Shown here piece by piece: positions 1 to 8,256 of a DNA stretch of 64,000 nucleotides. The notes below the pieces were generated by a model. It did no database searches, was not told where the DNA came from, and saw nothing but the letters and a program-made list of their open reading frames with translations. Every line of letters starts with the position of its first letter. Position 1 is the stretch's first letter. This stretch comes from Seohaeicola saemankumensis (GTDB lineage: Bacteria; Pseudomonadota; Alphaproteobacteria; Rhodobacterales; Rhodobacteraceae): contig NZ_JAINWI010000017.1 in NCBI RefSeq assembly GCF_021021435.1, forward strand, positions 62,001 through 126,000, read 5' to 3'. Made by a program: the position numbers and the translations under genes.

Positions 1-1
1 G

Positions 2-427
2 CCGCTCCACGCGCTGCTGACCGTTGCCTTCGCCAGCATGGAAGGACGGATAAATCCGCCTTCGTCCTTGACCCGGATGGGACCGGAAGATCTTGCGATC
101 GCGGCAGCGCGCGCGGAATTGTGGGTGATCGACGGGGCAGAAGGACCATTGGCCTGCATGATTCTGACGCCACTCCCAGATACGCTTTATCTTGGAAAGC
201 TCGCGGTGACGCAGACCGCGCGCGGGCAGGGGCTGGCGCGGAAGATGGTCGAGTTGGCGATCGCAAGGGCGCGGGTGCTGGGTTTGCCCTCGGTCAGTTT
301 GCAGACGCGCATGGAACTGGTCGAGAACCACGCAACCTTTACCGCGCTCGGATTCGAGATGACGGGGACAACCGCCCATCCGGGATTTAACCGGCCCACA
401 TCGCTGAGTTTCCAGATGCAGGTTTGA
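2..427 (+). CDS. GNAT family N-acetyltransferase (5' end outside window)
   Basis: The frame stays open back to base 2 (PLHALLTVAFAS precedes the first internal ATG at 38), so the gene probably starts upstream of the window. The visible 141 residues carry the core of a GNAT fold: a beta-strand before LGKLAVTQTARGQGLARKM, which is the acetyl-CoA pyrophosphate-binding motif A (R/QxxGxG/A), then a conserved helix and the typical VENHATFTALGF segment near the C-terminus. GNATs transfer acetyl from acetyl-CoA to an amine; the acceptor cannot be inferred. It converges with the lipoprotein gene, two bases apart. Confidence 0.85.
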   Translation, partial: PLHALLTVAFASMEGRINPPSSLTRMGPEDLAIAAARAELWVIDGAEGPLACMILTPLPDTLYLGKLAVTQTARGQGLARKMVELAIARARVLGLPSVSLQTRMELVENHATFTALGFEMTGTTAHPGFNRPTSLSFQMQV

Positions 428-429
428 TT

Positions 430-744
430 TCAGCACTCGAGAATACCCAGTATCAACGCCTGATCGCCGCGAATCTCGCGCACCTCGCAACCGCTGGCCT
501 GTCGCATCGCCTCAGCGGCCCGCGGGCCGATTGGCCCCATACGGGGTGCATATTGCACATTGGTTCGCACAGCCTCGGCCAGCTTGCCTTTCACGCGCAC
601 GGCAAACACGCTGCCATCAACCTCGACCCTGACAGGGTCGACCCCCATGAAATGCGGACTTGGACCATCGCAGGCTGACAGAGCCATCGCTGCAAGCCAA
701 AAACTGAAGTTCAGTTTACTTTGGTGAAAAAAGAATCTCATCAT
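430..744 (-). CDS. Small putative lipoprotein, function unknown
   Basis: A 104-residue protein. The first 25 residues form a short basic/hydrophobic signal sequence ending in LSAC, a good lipobox with Cys25 as the expected lipidated residue, so the mature protein of about 80 residues should be membrane-anchored. The mature part is compact and contains a second Cys in SGCEV and a third at the very C-terminus; these could pair. I know similar small hypothetical lipoproteins in Rhodobacterales but no assigned function. ATG at 744 or 741 are equally possible starts. It stands alone, converging with the GNAT gene. Confidence 0.7.
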   Translation of the reverse strand: MMRFFFHQSKLNFSFWLAAMALSACDGPSPHFMGVDPVRVEVDGSVFAVRVKGKLAEAVRTNVQYAPRMGPIGPRAAEAMRQASGCEVREIRGDQALILGILEC

Positions 745-915
745 TCGGCGATCTGGCCAGAAGAAGGTTAATTTTCGGGTAAAGGTGGGCTACCTGTCGC
801 TCCGCTGATCTGGCTTACGTCGCGACGGTGCCTTTGCAACCTGCTTTCCTTTTGCAAGCCCGCCCGCCTTGTGCACATATGCCCGCATCCGCCATTTGAA
901 CCGGGGAGCGCCGCG

Positions 916-1293
916 ATGATCTTGCCCATTGCAATCTTGCTTGTGTGCCAGTTGATCGGAGAAAGCCTGACGCGCGGCCTGGGGCTGCCGGTTCCGGGTC
1001 CTGTGTTGGGGATGGCGTTGCTGCTGGCTGCCTGCCTTGTCGCCCCACGGCTTGCTGCAAGGGTCATGCCCACGGCACAGGGTATTCTGGCACATCTTTC
1101 GCTGCTGTTCGTGCCTGCCGGTGTCGGGGTGATCAGTCATCTGGATGTTCTGGGCGGCGCGGGGCCCGCGCTTTTACTGGTGCTTGTCACCAGCACCGCA
1201 CTGGCCCTGATCGCCAGCGTGCTGACCTTTGTCGTGATCGCCGAGTTATGCGGCGACACCGTCACGCCCGCACCGGAAGAGCCTTCGTCATGA
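916..1293 (+). CDS. lrgA: CidA/LrgA family membrane protein
   Basis: A 125-residue, strongly hydrophobic protein with four predicted membrane helices, matching the LrgA/CidA family in length and in the signature GLPVPGPVLGMALLL. I chose ATG 916 because GGGGAG lies just upstream and the family begins with a hydrophobic helix; an upstream ATG at 871 would add 15 polar residues. Its last four bases overlap lrgB (ATGA), so the pair is translationally coupled. LrgA/LrgB proteins were first described as holin-like, but the Bacillus pair PftAB imports pyruvate. A neighbouring GntR regulator of the pyruvate/lactate type fits transport better than lysis. Confidence 0.85.
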   Translation: MILPIAILLVCQLIGESLTRGLGLPVPGPVLGMALLLAACLVAPRLAARVMPTAQGILAHLSLLFVPAGVGVISHLDVLGGAGPALLLVLVTSTALALIASVLTFVVIAELCGDTVTPAPEEPSS

Positions 1294-2012
1294 CGCCCCT
1301 TCCCTTTCCCGAGATCTGGTCCTACCTCAGCCGCGAGCCGCTATTGTGGCTTACGGCGACACTTTTCGCCTATCTGATCGGGGATGGTCTGTCGCGGCGC
1401 GCAGGCCGCAACCCGCTGGTCAATCCGGTTCTGGTGGCAATGTTTCTGCTGGGCACCTTGCTCTGGATGACGCGGACACCCTACAGCACCTATTTCGAGG
1501 GCGCGCAGTTTGTGCATTTCATGCTTGGCCCGGCCACCGTCGCGCTTGCGCTGCCGCTTTATGCCAATCGCGCGCAAATACGCCGCGTCCTGCTGCCAAT
1601 GCTGGCGGCCTTGATGGCAGGCTCGGTCACCGCCATCATATCCGCGCTTGGCATTGCCACCGTCTTGGGGATTGACGGTCCGGTGTGGCTGTCGCTGGCC
1701 CCGAAATCCACCACCGCCCCTGTGGCGATCGGTATTGCCGAACAGATCGGTGGCTTGCCGACACTGACGGCGGCACTCGTGATCCTGACCGGCATCATCG
1801 GTGCTGTTATTGTCACGCCGCTGATGCGGCTGATGCGGATCAAGGACTGGCGGGCGCGCGGCTTTGCCGTTGGGGTTGCGGCCCACGGGATCGGCACAGC
1901 ACGCGCTTTTCAGGTAAATGACACGGCAGGGGCTTTTGCAGGGATCGGCATGGGTCTTAACGCGATGCTGACAGCCATCCTCGCACCCTATCTTGTGTCG
2001 TTGATGCTCTGA
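1290..2012 (+). CDS. lrgB: LrgB family membrane protein
   Basis: A 240-residue membrane protein with about seven hydrophobic segments. The family signature around KSTTAPVAI (residues about 140-150) and the GIGTARAFQ segment near the C-terminus are both present. LrgB is the partner of LrgA, forming a two-component membrane system. The start ATG at 1290 overlaps the lrgA stop by four bases. The open frame extends further upstream to 945, but that part lies inside lrgA in another frame and is not coding. Pyruvate or short-chain acid transport is the likely role by analogy with Bacillus PftAB. Confidence 0.88.
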   Translation: MTPLPFPEIWSYLSREPLLWLTATLFAYLIGDGLSRRAGRNPLVNPVLVAMFLLGTLLWMTRTPYSTYFEGAQFVHFMLGPATVALALPLYANRAQIRRVLLPMLAALMAGSVTAIISALGIATVLGIDGPVWLSLAPKSTTAPVAIGIAEQIGGLPTLTAALVILTGIIGAVIVTPLMRLMRIKDWRARGFAVGVAAHGIGTARAFQVNDTAGAFAGIGMGLNAMLTAILAPYLVSLML

Positions 2013-2086
2013 AACCCGCAACGCTGAATAGCTGTTGTCGACCCCGCTGTCTGGTCATATGATTTTACCAATTGAATGGAGGTTCC

Positions 2087-2854
2087 ATGCCGTTCCAGTC
2101 GGTCCAGCCCGAGAAGATCTCGACCACCGTGACCCATCAGATCGAATTACTGATCCTGCGGGGCATCCTTCGTCCGGGAGAGCGTTTGCCGTCCGAGCGG
2201 GAACTTTCTGAGCGACTGGGAATTTCCCGTCCCTCGCTGCGTGAAGCTGTGGCCGAGTTGCAAAGCAAAGGATTGCTGACCAGCAAGGCAGGTGCCGGCA
2301 TATACGTTGCAGATGTGTTGGGCGGTGCCTTTTCCCCTGCGCTGATCCGGCTATTCTCGGCGCATGACGAAGCTGTCTTCGACTACATCGCTTTTCGCCG
2401 CGATATGGAGGGGCTGGCCGCAGAACGCGCCGCGCGGCTCGCCTCGGATACCGATTTGCGCGTGATCCAGACTATTCTGGACAAGATGATCGCGGCCCAT
2501 GCCAAACGTGACCCTGCGGACGAGGCGCTTCTGGATGCGGATTTCCATCTGTCGATTATCGAAGCCAGCCATAACGTGATCATGCTGCACATGATGCGGT
2601 CAATGTATGATCTGCTGCGGGAAGGCGTGTTCTATAACCGGCAGATCATGTTCCGCCAGCGCAGCACGCGCGATACGCTGCTTGAGCAACACCGCGCCAT
2701 CAACGAAGCAATACAGGCGCGTGATCCCAAGGCTGCACGGGGCGCCGTCGAGGATCATCTGAACTTTGTCGAACAAGCCCTGACAGAGCAGAAGAAAGCC
2801 GAGCGTCACGAGGCGATCGCGCGCCAGCGCTATGAGCATGAGCAGCGCAGGTAG
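2087..2854 (+). CDS. FadR/PdhR-type GntR family transcriptional regulator
   Basis: A 255-residue regulator. Residues about 10-75 are a winged helix-turn-helix with the GntR signature LPSERELSERLGISRPSLRE; residues about 90-235 form an all-helical FCD ligand-binding domain with the metal-site pattern D..FH..I and two later His (HLNF and EQHR segments). The start ATG 2087 follows GGAGG at 2078-2082; a TTG at 2072 is less likely. FCD regulators of this type respond to pyruvate, lactate, glycolate or similar acids. Position downstream of lrgAB suggests it controls an organic-acid function. It is followed by a strong terminator shared with the atp operon. Confidence 0.88.
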   Translation: MPFQSVQPEKISTTVTHQIELLILRGILRPGERLPSERELSERLGISRPSLREAVAELQSKGLLTSKAGAGIYVADVLGGAFSPALIRLFSAHDEAVFDYIAFRRDMEGLAAERAARLASDTDLRVIQTILDKMIAAHAKRDPADEALLDADFHLSIIEASHNVIMLHMMRSMYDLLREGVFYNRQIMFRQRSTRDTLLEQHRAINEAIQARDPKAARGAVEDHLNFVEQALTEQKKAERHEAIARQRYEHEQRR

Positions 2855-2865
2855 GTAGGTAGGTA
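2849..2865 (+). repeat. AGGT tetranucleotide tandem repeat across a stop codon
   Basis: Four copies of AGGT plus a final A run across the 3' end of the GntR gene, and the TAG stop at 2852-2854 is inside the repeat. Gain or loss of one unit would move the stop only slightly because TAG recurs in each unit. Confidence 0.8.
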
Positions 2866-2908
2866 TCGGTTTTCACGGAAACGCCAGAAAAACGCCCACT
2901 GGATATGG

Positions 2909-2940
2909 AAAACCCCGCATCGCAGGATGCGGGGTTTTTC
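2909..2940. terminator. Bidirectional rho-independent terminator
   Basis: A perfect 13-bp stem (AAAACCCCGCATC / GATGCGGGGTTTT) with a GCAG loop at 2922-2925. A-rich and T-rich flanks on both sides allow termination of the GntR gene on the plus strand and of atpF on the minus strand. Confidence 0.93.
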
Positions 2941-2959
2941 TACATCGATTTTCTTCTGA

Positions 2960-3523
2960 TCAATGCAGCTTGGCGTCTACGACGTCGATGCCGTCGTCGA
3001 TCAGTTTGTTGCCGTCAGCAGCAGTCATCTGCTTGGCGATCACATCGCGTGCAGCACCGATCGCGATGACAACCGCACGGTCGCGGACTTCCTTGATTGC
3101 AGCAGCCTCGGCCGATGCAATCTGGTCTTCAGCAGCTGCAATTCTGCGACCGATAGATTTCTCCAGATCGGCTTTGGCCTGCGTTGCAACGGCAGCAGCC
3201 TCGTCGCGTGCTTGCGCCACGATGCGGTCCGCCTGCTCCTGAACCTCTTTCTGCTTGCGCTCATAAGAGGCCAGCAGCGACTGCGCTTCTTCACGCAACG
3301 CGCGCGCCTCGTCGAGTTCACTGCGGATCGCGATTGCGCGCTTGTCGAGCAGACCACCGATCAGCGTCGGCACCTTGAAATAGAACAGGATGCCGATGAA
3401 GACGATAAAGGACACGAGCACAACGAAATCGGTGTTACCCAGCGAGAAGAACGGCCCTTCGGCCGCCAGCGCAGGACCGGAGGTCAGCGCCAGAACCGCG
3501 GGGAAAAGGATAAGTTTACGCAT
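2960..3523 (-). CDS. atpF: F0F1 ATP synthase subunit b
   Basis: A 187-residue subunit of the F0 stator. An N-terminal signal-like segment (residues 1-21) is followed by one membrane helix (about 33-52, VVLVSFIVFIGILFYFKVP) and then a long charged helix rich in A, E, K and R (about 60-165), the coiled coil that holds F1. This is the second b-type gene in the operon; alphaproteobacterial enzymes use a b/b' heterodimer. It is the last gene of the operon, five bases after atpX, and ends at a shared terminator. Confidence 0.95.
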   Translation of the reverse strand: MRKLILFPAVLALTSGPALAAEGPFFSLGNTDFVVLVSFIVFIGILFYFKVPTLIGGLLDKRAIAIRSELDEARALREEAQSLLASYERKQKEVQEQADRIVAQARDEAAAVATQAKADLEKSIGRRIAAAEDQIASAEAAAIKEVRDRAVVIAIGAARDVIAKQMTAADGNKLIDDGIDVVDAKLH

Positions 3524-3528
3524 CCGTG

Positions 3529-4050
3529 TTATCCTTTCATCCGTGCTGTCACAGCGGCATTGACGCTGCGTGCATCCGCATTGCCACCCATGGCGATAAC
3601 GATCTCTTTCGCAGTATCCTTGGCCACGGCCGTGACGTTTTCAAGCGCGGATTCGCGGATCTCTGCGATCGCTTTCTCGCCTTCGGCTGTCTTGGCCGCG
3701 ATCTGGGCATCCGCCTTGGCGATTGCCTTGTCCAGATCGGCCTGAATTTCGGCTTTGGTTTCAGCGATGATACGGTTCGCCTCGACGCGGGCATCGGCCA
3801 GCGCCTTGTTATAGGCCGCTTCAGCCTCAACAGCCTTGGCCCTGAGGTTTTCGGCGGCGGCAATGTCATTCGTAATTGTGCCCTGACGTTCCGCCAGAAC
3901 AGCGCCAATGCGCGGCAGGGCGACACGGGACAGGATCATATAGATCACGACCAACGTGACCAGCAGCCAGAAAATCTGGTTGCCGAAAGTCGAAAAGTCC
4001 AGCTGCGGCATGCCGGGGGCAGATGCTGCGCCTTGCGTTGCGGTTGCCAT
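3529..4050 (-). CDS. atpX: F0F1 ATP synthase subunit b'
   Basis: A 173-residue b-type stator subunit. After a polar Ala/Gly/Pro-rich N-terminus there is a membrane helix (about 24-42, [17 protein letters not shown]) and a long amphipathic charged helix to the C-terminus. It lies between atpE and atpF, the position of the divergent b' subunit (called atpX or atpG in Rhodobacter). It should pair with AtpF to form the peripheral stalk. No signal peptide is seen, unlike AtpF. Confidence 0.94.
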   Translation of the reverse strand: MATATQGAASAPGMPQLDFSTFGNQIFWLLVTLVVIYMILSRVALPRIGAVLAERQGTITNDIAAAENLRAKAVEAEAAYNKALADARVEANRIIAETKAEIQADLDKAIAKADAQIAAKTAEGEKAIAEIRESALENVTAVAKDTAKEIVIAMGGNADARSVNAAVTARMKG

Positions 4051-4133
4051 GTCGTGCTCCCTCGGGAAACGGAGGTGGTAGAGCGGATGGACCCGTCAGG
4101 CCCATCCGCACGCGTGTCTACGTTCCGAAAGGC

Positions 4134-4370
4134 TTAGACAGCGAACATCAGCAGCAGAGCGACGAGGAACGAGAAAATCCCCAATGCTTCTGCGAATGCG
4201 ATGCCGATGAACAGCGTGGCAGTCTGACCGGCGGCTGCCGACGGGTTGCGCAATGCGCCCGCGAGGAAGTTGCCGGCAACGTTGCCCACACCGAGGGCGG
4301 CAAGGCCCATGCCCAGAGCCGAGATGCCGGCGCCGATGAACTTGCCCATTTCTGCGATATCGCCTTCCAT
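4134..4370 (-). CDS. atpE: F0F1 ATP synthase subunit c
   Basis: A 78-residue proteolipid forming the rotor ring. Two hydrophobic helices (about 10-33 and 50-77) are joined by a polar loop with the conserved ARNP-like segment (here LRNPSA). The essential proton-binding carboxylate is the Glu in [10 protein letters not shown] in the second helix. The Gly/Ala-rich first helix ([15 protein letters not shown]) is the usual packing motif. A clear ribosome-binding site (GGAG) precedes the ATG. Confidence 0.97.
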   Translation of the reverse strand: MEGDIAEMGKFIGAGISALGMGLAALGVGNVAGNFLAGALRNPSAAAGQTATLFIGIAFAEALGIFSFLVALLLMFAV

Positions 4371-4413
4371 TTGAAGTCTCTCCTTGGTTGGAATGGCTGG
4401 ATTGATCCGGACC

Positions 4414-5166
4414 TTAGTGGTGGGGATGAAGCGCGTCCTTGAGATAGACGCAGGTCAGGATGGTGAACACGTAGGCCTGAATAAAGCAGACCAAAATTTC
4501 GAGGCCGTACATGGCGACAACGCCCAGAATGGCCAGCGGCGACAGAGCGACCAGACCGGCAAAGGCTGCGAAAACCTTTACCACCGCGTGGCCGGCGGTC
4601 ATGTTGCCTGCAAGACGGATAGAGTGGCTGACGGGGCGCACGAAGTAGCTGATCACTTCGATCAGAGCGAGGATCGGGCGCAGCGCCAGCGGCGCGCTTG
4701 TGACCCAGAACATGCCCAGAAAAGCAGGGCCGTTCTTGACAAAACCAAGGATCGTGACTGCCAGAAACACCGCCATCGCCAGAACGCCGGTTACGGCAAT
4801 ATGGCTTGTCGTGGTGAAGGCCATCGGCAGCAGACCAAGGAAGTTCGAGAAAAGCACGAACATAAACAGCGTCATAATGTAGGGGAAATATTTCAGACCG
4901 TCCTTGCCGGTCACATCCTCGACCATCTTGTAGACAAAGCCGTAGGCAAGCTCGCCTATCGACTGGCTACGCGTCGGGATAACCGCGCGACGGGATGTCC
5001 CCATCACCAGCATGGCGCTGATCCCGAGGACGGCAATGACCATCCAGAGCGTGACGTTTGTGGGCGTGTACCAGTTGACAACATCGCCGCCGAAGAGCGG
5101 TTTGACCATGAACTGGGCCATCGGATCGAAAACGAGACCGGTTCCTGTGCTTGCATCCGTCGCCAT
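4414..5166 (-). CDS. atpB: F0F1 ATP synthase subunit a
   Basis: A 250-residue membrane protein with about five to six helices, the proton-channel stator subunit. The essential Arg that faces the c-ring lies in [14 protein letters not shown] (residues about 177-190), and the following helices carry the polar residues of the half-channels. Length and gene order (atpI-atpB-atpE) are standard. It starts 17 bases after the atpI stop. Confidence 0.97.
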   Translation of the reverse strand: MATDASTGTGLVFDPMAQFMVKPLFGGDVVNWYTPTNVTLWMVIAVLGISAMLVMGTSRRAVIPTRSQSIGELAYGFVYKMVEDVTGKDGLKYFPYIMTLFMFVLFSNFLGLLPMAFTTTSHIAVTGVLAMAVFLAVTILGFVKNGPAFLGMFWVTSAPLALRPILALIEVISYFVRPVSHSIRLAGNMTAGHAVVKVFAAFAGLVALSPLAILGVVAMYGLEILVCFIQAYVFTILTCVYLKDALHPHH

Positions 5167-5183
5167 GACTTGCCCTCTTGCCG

Positions 5184-5519
5184 TCAGCCCCGGGGGGCGC
5201 CTGTCTTATCGGCCTCATCGGCCTGCTGTTTCTTCTGCGCCTCTTGTGCAGAGCGGAGCATCGTCTTGATCCCCGCCGCAAGGCCCAGCAATGTAAAGAG
5301 CACCAGAAATATCGGGATCGTCCCGAATAGGCTGTCCAGCCCGTATCCGATGCCGAAACCGATCCCCAGACCGGCCACGAGTTCGATCACCATGCGCCAT
5401 GCCAGATTGGCTTGGGAATAGTGCTCATCCACACGGGGCTTCGGCGCTTGAGCCGCTTTCGCCGCCGCAATCCTTGCCTCAAGCTCGGCCAGTTGCCGTT
5501 GCTGGTCAGGACCCGTCAC
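5184..5519 (-). CDS. atpI: AtpI-family F0 assembly protein
   Basis: A 111-residue protein with two membrane helices (about 43-63 and 68-89, containing [17 protein letters not shown]) between a charged N-terminal helix and a Lys/Gln-rich tail. This is the first gene of the F0 operon. AtpI proteins are not part of the finished enzyme; they help assemble the c-ring or supply Mg2+. The start is GTG at 5519, preceded at nine bases by GAGGGGG. A sigma70-like promoter lies 31 bases upstream. Confidence 0.9.
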   Translation of the reverse strand: MTGPDQQRQLAELEARIAAAKAAQAPKPRVDEHYSQANLAWRMVIELVAGLGIGFGIGYGLDSLFGTIPIFLVLFTLLGLAAGIKTMLRSAQEAQKKQQADEADKTGAPRG

Positions 5520-5549
5520 GCCGGAATACCCCCTCGGATGGTTGGCGCA

Positions 5550-5578
5550 TTGCTAAGCGCAGCGACGCTGTGAGTCAA
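5550..5578 (-). promoter_or_regulatory. Predicted sigma70 promoter of the atpIBEXF operon
   Basis: On the minus strand TTGACT (5578-5573) and TAGCAA (5555-5550) are separated by exactly 17 bases. Transcription would start near 5542, leaving a short leader before the atpI GTG at 5519. Confidence 0.6.
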
Positions 5579-5703
5579 GCTCGCATGCCGCAGCGCCGCA
5601 ATAGGCTTAACCTTCTGTTATATTGTGTTTTTTTGACTCGCTGAAACGGAAGGTCGGTTCTGCTTGAGCGCCAGTTGGCAGGCAGAGGGGCGTGAGAGTA
5701 TAT

Positions 5704-5719
5704 TCAACCATCCGGTTGA
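5704..5719. promoter_or_regulatory. Candidate ArsR-type operator
   Basis: Perfect inverted repeat TCAACC-ATCC-GGTTGA centred 38 bases before the ArsR start codon. Similar AACC/GGTT dyads are familiar upstream of autoregulated ArsR genes of this subtype, so autorepression is likely. Confidence 0.55.
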
Positions 5720-5749
5720 CGATTGACGGGACGCAGGCTTAATGGCGGT

Positions 5750-6112
5750 ATGACCGATCAGCTTGATACTGTCTTTGCCGCTTTAGCCGATCCGACCCGT
5801 CGCACGATCCTGTCGATGCTGCTGGAGGATGATATGGCCGTGACAGATGTGGCCGAGCCCTTCGAGATGAGCCTTGCCGGGATATCCAAGCATCTAGCCA
5901 TTCTGGCCGGTGCTGGGTTGATCACGCAGGAGAAACGGGGCCGCGTGAAATGGTGCAAGCTGGAACCGGACGCCATGCGCGCGGCCAGTATCTGGATGCA
6001 AGGCTTCGGCCAGTTCGAACCGGTCAATCTGGACGCGTTCGAGCGCTTTCTGGAAGCGGAATTGCGGGGTGCGCCCACCGCGCCATCCGAAACCGCCCGT
6101 CAGGGCGACTGA
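5750..6112 (+). CDS. ArsR/SmtB-family transcriptional regulator
   Basis: A 120-residue winged-helix protein. The opening VFAALADPTRRTILSML and the recognition helix MSLAGISKHLAIL are hallmarks of the metal-independent ArsR subgroup that usually controls SRPBCC-domain or membrane genes. No CxC metal motif is present; the only Cys is in KWCKLEP in the wing. I chose ATG 5750 because the family starts close to this point; an upstream TTG (5723) would sit against the palindrome. The usual SRPBCC partner gene is absent: the next gene is convergent and encodes an EamA transporter. Confidence 0.85.
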   Translation: MTDQLDTVFAALADPTRRTILSMLLEDDMAVTDVAEPFEMSLAGISKHLAILAGAGLITQEKRGRVKWCKLEPDAMRAASIWMQGFGQFEPVNLDAFERFLEAELRGAPTAPSETARQGD

Positions 6113-7011
6113 GGGACGACAGCGGTCCTTGCATCATCGTCACGCAGCAACAGAAGCAGGGCAACGACCGTCAATGCCACCCCGCCAAGCACCCAAGGCG
6201 TGGGCAGCCCGTTACCAAGGGCAAATTCCAGCGCGATCACCCAACTGGGCGTCAGATAGGTGTAAGCCATCACCTTGGCCGAGGGCAGGTGCATGGTGGC
6301 ATATTGCAACAGCACGAATGTCGCTGCACTGGCGAAGACAGACACATAGGCCAAGGTAATCCAGACAATCGGCGGCAAGTTCGCCCAATCGGTGGCGCGC
6401 AAGTCCTGCCACCCCCAGAGCGTGACCAGCAGGCCGCCTCCGATCAGCATGCCGAAAGTGAACACCACTGCAGGTTCGCCCCTGTTGAGCTTGCGGACCA
6501 TCGGAGTATAGACGGCATGCGCGATACACCCGAAAAAGAAAATCGCCTCGCCCCGCCCGATCTGGAACCTTGCCAATGCAGCAAGGTCAGCCCGAAAGAT
6601 CACCCAGACAGCCCCTGCGGCACCGATTGTCAAAGCCAGCACCATGCGCGGCGTTGTCACCTGACGCAGCAGCACCCATCCTGCCAGACCGGCAATCACC
6701 GGCGTCAGCGTGAACACAGCCGAGGCCGACACCGCCTGCGCGGTTTTCAGCCCCTCGAACATCAGGACAAAGTAGACCCCGAACATGCCACCCAGCACCA
6801 GATAACGCCAAGGTGCCTGCAACGCATGGCGGGGAAAGCCTGTTGTCAGCAGCGCGGCCGAACCGACTATGCCCGCCGCCAGCCAGAAGCGTAGCGCTGT
6901 CAGAGCGGCTGGCGCGATATAGTTGGCCGCCATGACGCCCAGTGAAAACGACCCCGCGACCAAAGCCGAGAACAGAAGCATGGCAATGTGACCACGCGCC
7001 TGCCCGCTCAT
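6100..7011 (-). CDS. EamA/DMT-superfamily membrane transporter
   Basis: A 303-residue protein with ten predicted membrane helices in two five-helix repeats, the EamA fold of drug/metabolite exporters. The two repeat signatures are visible near PAALTALRFWLA in the first half and the ALGNGLPTPWVLGG segment in the second. Substrate is unknown; relatives export amino acids or metabolites. Its ATG overlaps the LysR stop by four bases, so the two genes are one transcription unit. Its 3' end overlaps the convergent ArsR gene by 13 bases. Confidence 0.88.
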   Translation of the reverse strand: MSGQARGHIAMLLFSALVAGSFSLGVMAANYIAPAALTALRFWLAAGIVGSAALLTTGFPRHALQAPWRYLVLGGMFGVYFVLMFEGLKTAQAVSASAVFTLTPVIAGLAGWVLLRQVTTPRMVLALTIGAAGAVWVIFRADLAALARFQIGRGEAIFFFGCIAHAVYTPMVRKLNRGEPAVVFTFGMLIGGGLLVTLWGWQDLRATDWANLPPIVWITLAYVSVFASAATFVLLQYATMHLPSAKVMAYTYLTPSWVIALEFALGNGLPTPWVLGGVALTVVALLLLLRDDDARTAVVPQSP

Positions 7012-7928
7012 TTCTTGTCGCTACCCTTGAGTGGGGATTCATTTTCCCGCTCGCAGCCCTGCTCTTTGGCATGTGCTTTCAGAAAGGACAGGAAGGTTTG
7101 CACCTTGGTGGTGCGGTGCAAATCGACATGGGTGACCAGCCAGAGCGAGGCCTCCCACTCCTTGCGTGGGGGGGCGATCTCCAGCAACTCGGGATGAGCG
7201 TCAGCCTCCCATTGGCTGAGAAAGCCAATGCCCATTCCGCGCTGCACGGCCATTTCCAATGCGCTCATATCCGTGCTGCGGAAGATGACATTCTCTTGCG
7301 GGATATTCGACCAGAGCCATTGATTGAACGGGGCACGGTTCGACTTGTCGTCATTAGAGACAAAGAAATGTCGCGGAAAGTCCTCGGGGCCGTCGGGAAT
7401 GCCGTATCTGTCTGCATAGGATGGCGCCGCGTAAAGCGCAGGCGCCATGCTGGTAAATGCCTGCACCACATTATCGGGCTGGTCGGGGACAGCACCCGCG
7501 CGGATCGCCACATGGGCCTCGCCGTATTCCAGCCGGAACAGACGTTCGCCTGTCAGATAGCGCAGCACAATGCCGGGATGGGCAGCCCGAAACGCGGCCA
7601 GTACAGGCAGGATCAGCCCTTCCAGCCCTGCAAGCGAGGTGATCACCAACTCGCCTGACACATCCTGACCGCGCCCTTTGATGCGGCCAGCCAGTTGCGC
7701 AAACTGGTCATCGGTTGTGGCCGCGACCCGCAACAGATCCTCTCCCGCTTCGGTCGGGGTATAGCCGCGCGGATGGCGCTGGAACAGTTTGACGCCCAAC
7801 CGCTGCTCCAGAGCGTCGATATGCCGGATAACCGTGGCATGGTGGACACCCAGAACTTCGGCCGCACCGCTGACAGTCCCCAGTCTGGCGACGTGATAGG
7901 CAGTTCTGATCTCGTCCCAATTATCCAT
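7008..7928 (-). CDS. LysR-family transcriptional regulator
   Basis: A 306-residue regulator. Residues about 3-62 are a winged helix-turn-helix (TAYHVARLGTVSGAAEVLGV, then a recognition helix with HHATVIRHIDALE); residues about 90-290 form the LysR effector-binding domain. I placed the start at ATG 7928, nine bases after GGGGAG, because the 27 residues upstream are not family-like. It is co-transcribed with the EamA gene just downstream, which is unusual since LysR genes are mostly divergent from their targets. Confidence 0.87.
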   Translation of the reverse strand: MDNWDEIRTAYHVARLGTVSGAAEVLGVHHATVIRHIDALEQRLGVKLFQRHPRGYTPTEAGEDLLRVAATTDDQFAQLAGRIKGRGQDVSGELVITSLAGLEGLILPVLAAFRAAHPGIVLRYLTGERLFRLEYGEAHVAIRAGAVPDQPDNVVQAFTSMAPALYAAPSYADRYGIPDGPEDFPRHFFVSNDDKSNRAPFNQWLWSNIPQENVIFRSTDMSALEMAVQRGMGIGFLSQWEADAHPELLEIAPPRKEWEASLWLVTHVDLHRTTKVQTFLSFLKAHAKEQGCERENESPLKGSDKK

Positions 7929-8256
7929 CTGGCGGTTCTCCCCGGGCGGCGCATTCTGTGCATCCACGAACACAACCTGATAGAAACGCGGGTTTTCCAT
8001 CAATGACAAGGCCCAAAGCCGCCGGATATGGCGCGGACGGCTTGACTCGCTGCGACAGGCGGCCTAAAGCCAGCGCAATTCCGGAGGTCTGTTGAACTTC
8101 CGGTCCCTAGGGCTTGGCCCGGGATCGCCCCCCGTCAGCGCGTTGCGCCCACGGGGGCTGTTCCGGTTTTATACGTCAACTTCGCGGGAACATTGGCAAC
8201 ACGAGCGGCACTTCTTATTTGAGGTGTCAAATGCAACGGGCGAAGGAGCCGTTTAG
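7929..8256. other. Divergent intergenic region lysR / ffh
   Basis: 328 bases without a convincing gene. It holds a ffh promoter candidate and two imperfect or short dyads (8081-8103, and CCCCCGT/ACGGGGG at 8129-8157). I looked for an SRP RNA, which can sit near ffh, but the conserved GGAA-loop domain is not here. Confidence 0.5.
8042..8070 (+). promoter_or_regulatory. Predicted sigma70 promoter for ffh
   Basis: TTGACT (8042-8047) and TAAAGC (8065-8070) are 17 bases apart. The leader to the ffh start would be about 180 bases and includes the C/G-rich hairpin at 8129-8157. Confidence 0.45.

Noticed and set aside
4384-5421. A 345-codon open frame on the plus strand
   Set aside because: It is the antisense of atpB and atpI; sequence is charged and unordered whereas the minus strand gives complete ATP synthase subunits.
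8100-8256. Possible SRP (4.5S) RNA upstream of ffh
   Set aside because: The C/G-rich hairpin at 8129-8157 drew attention, but the conserved GGAA tetraloop and asymmetric bulge of SRP RNA domain IV are absent.
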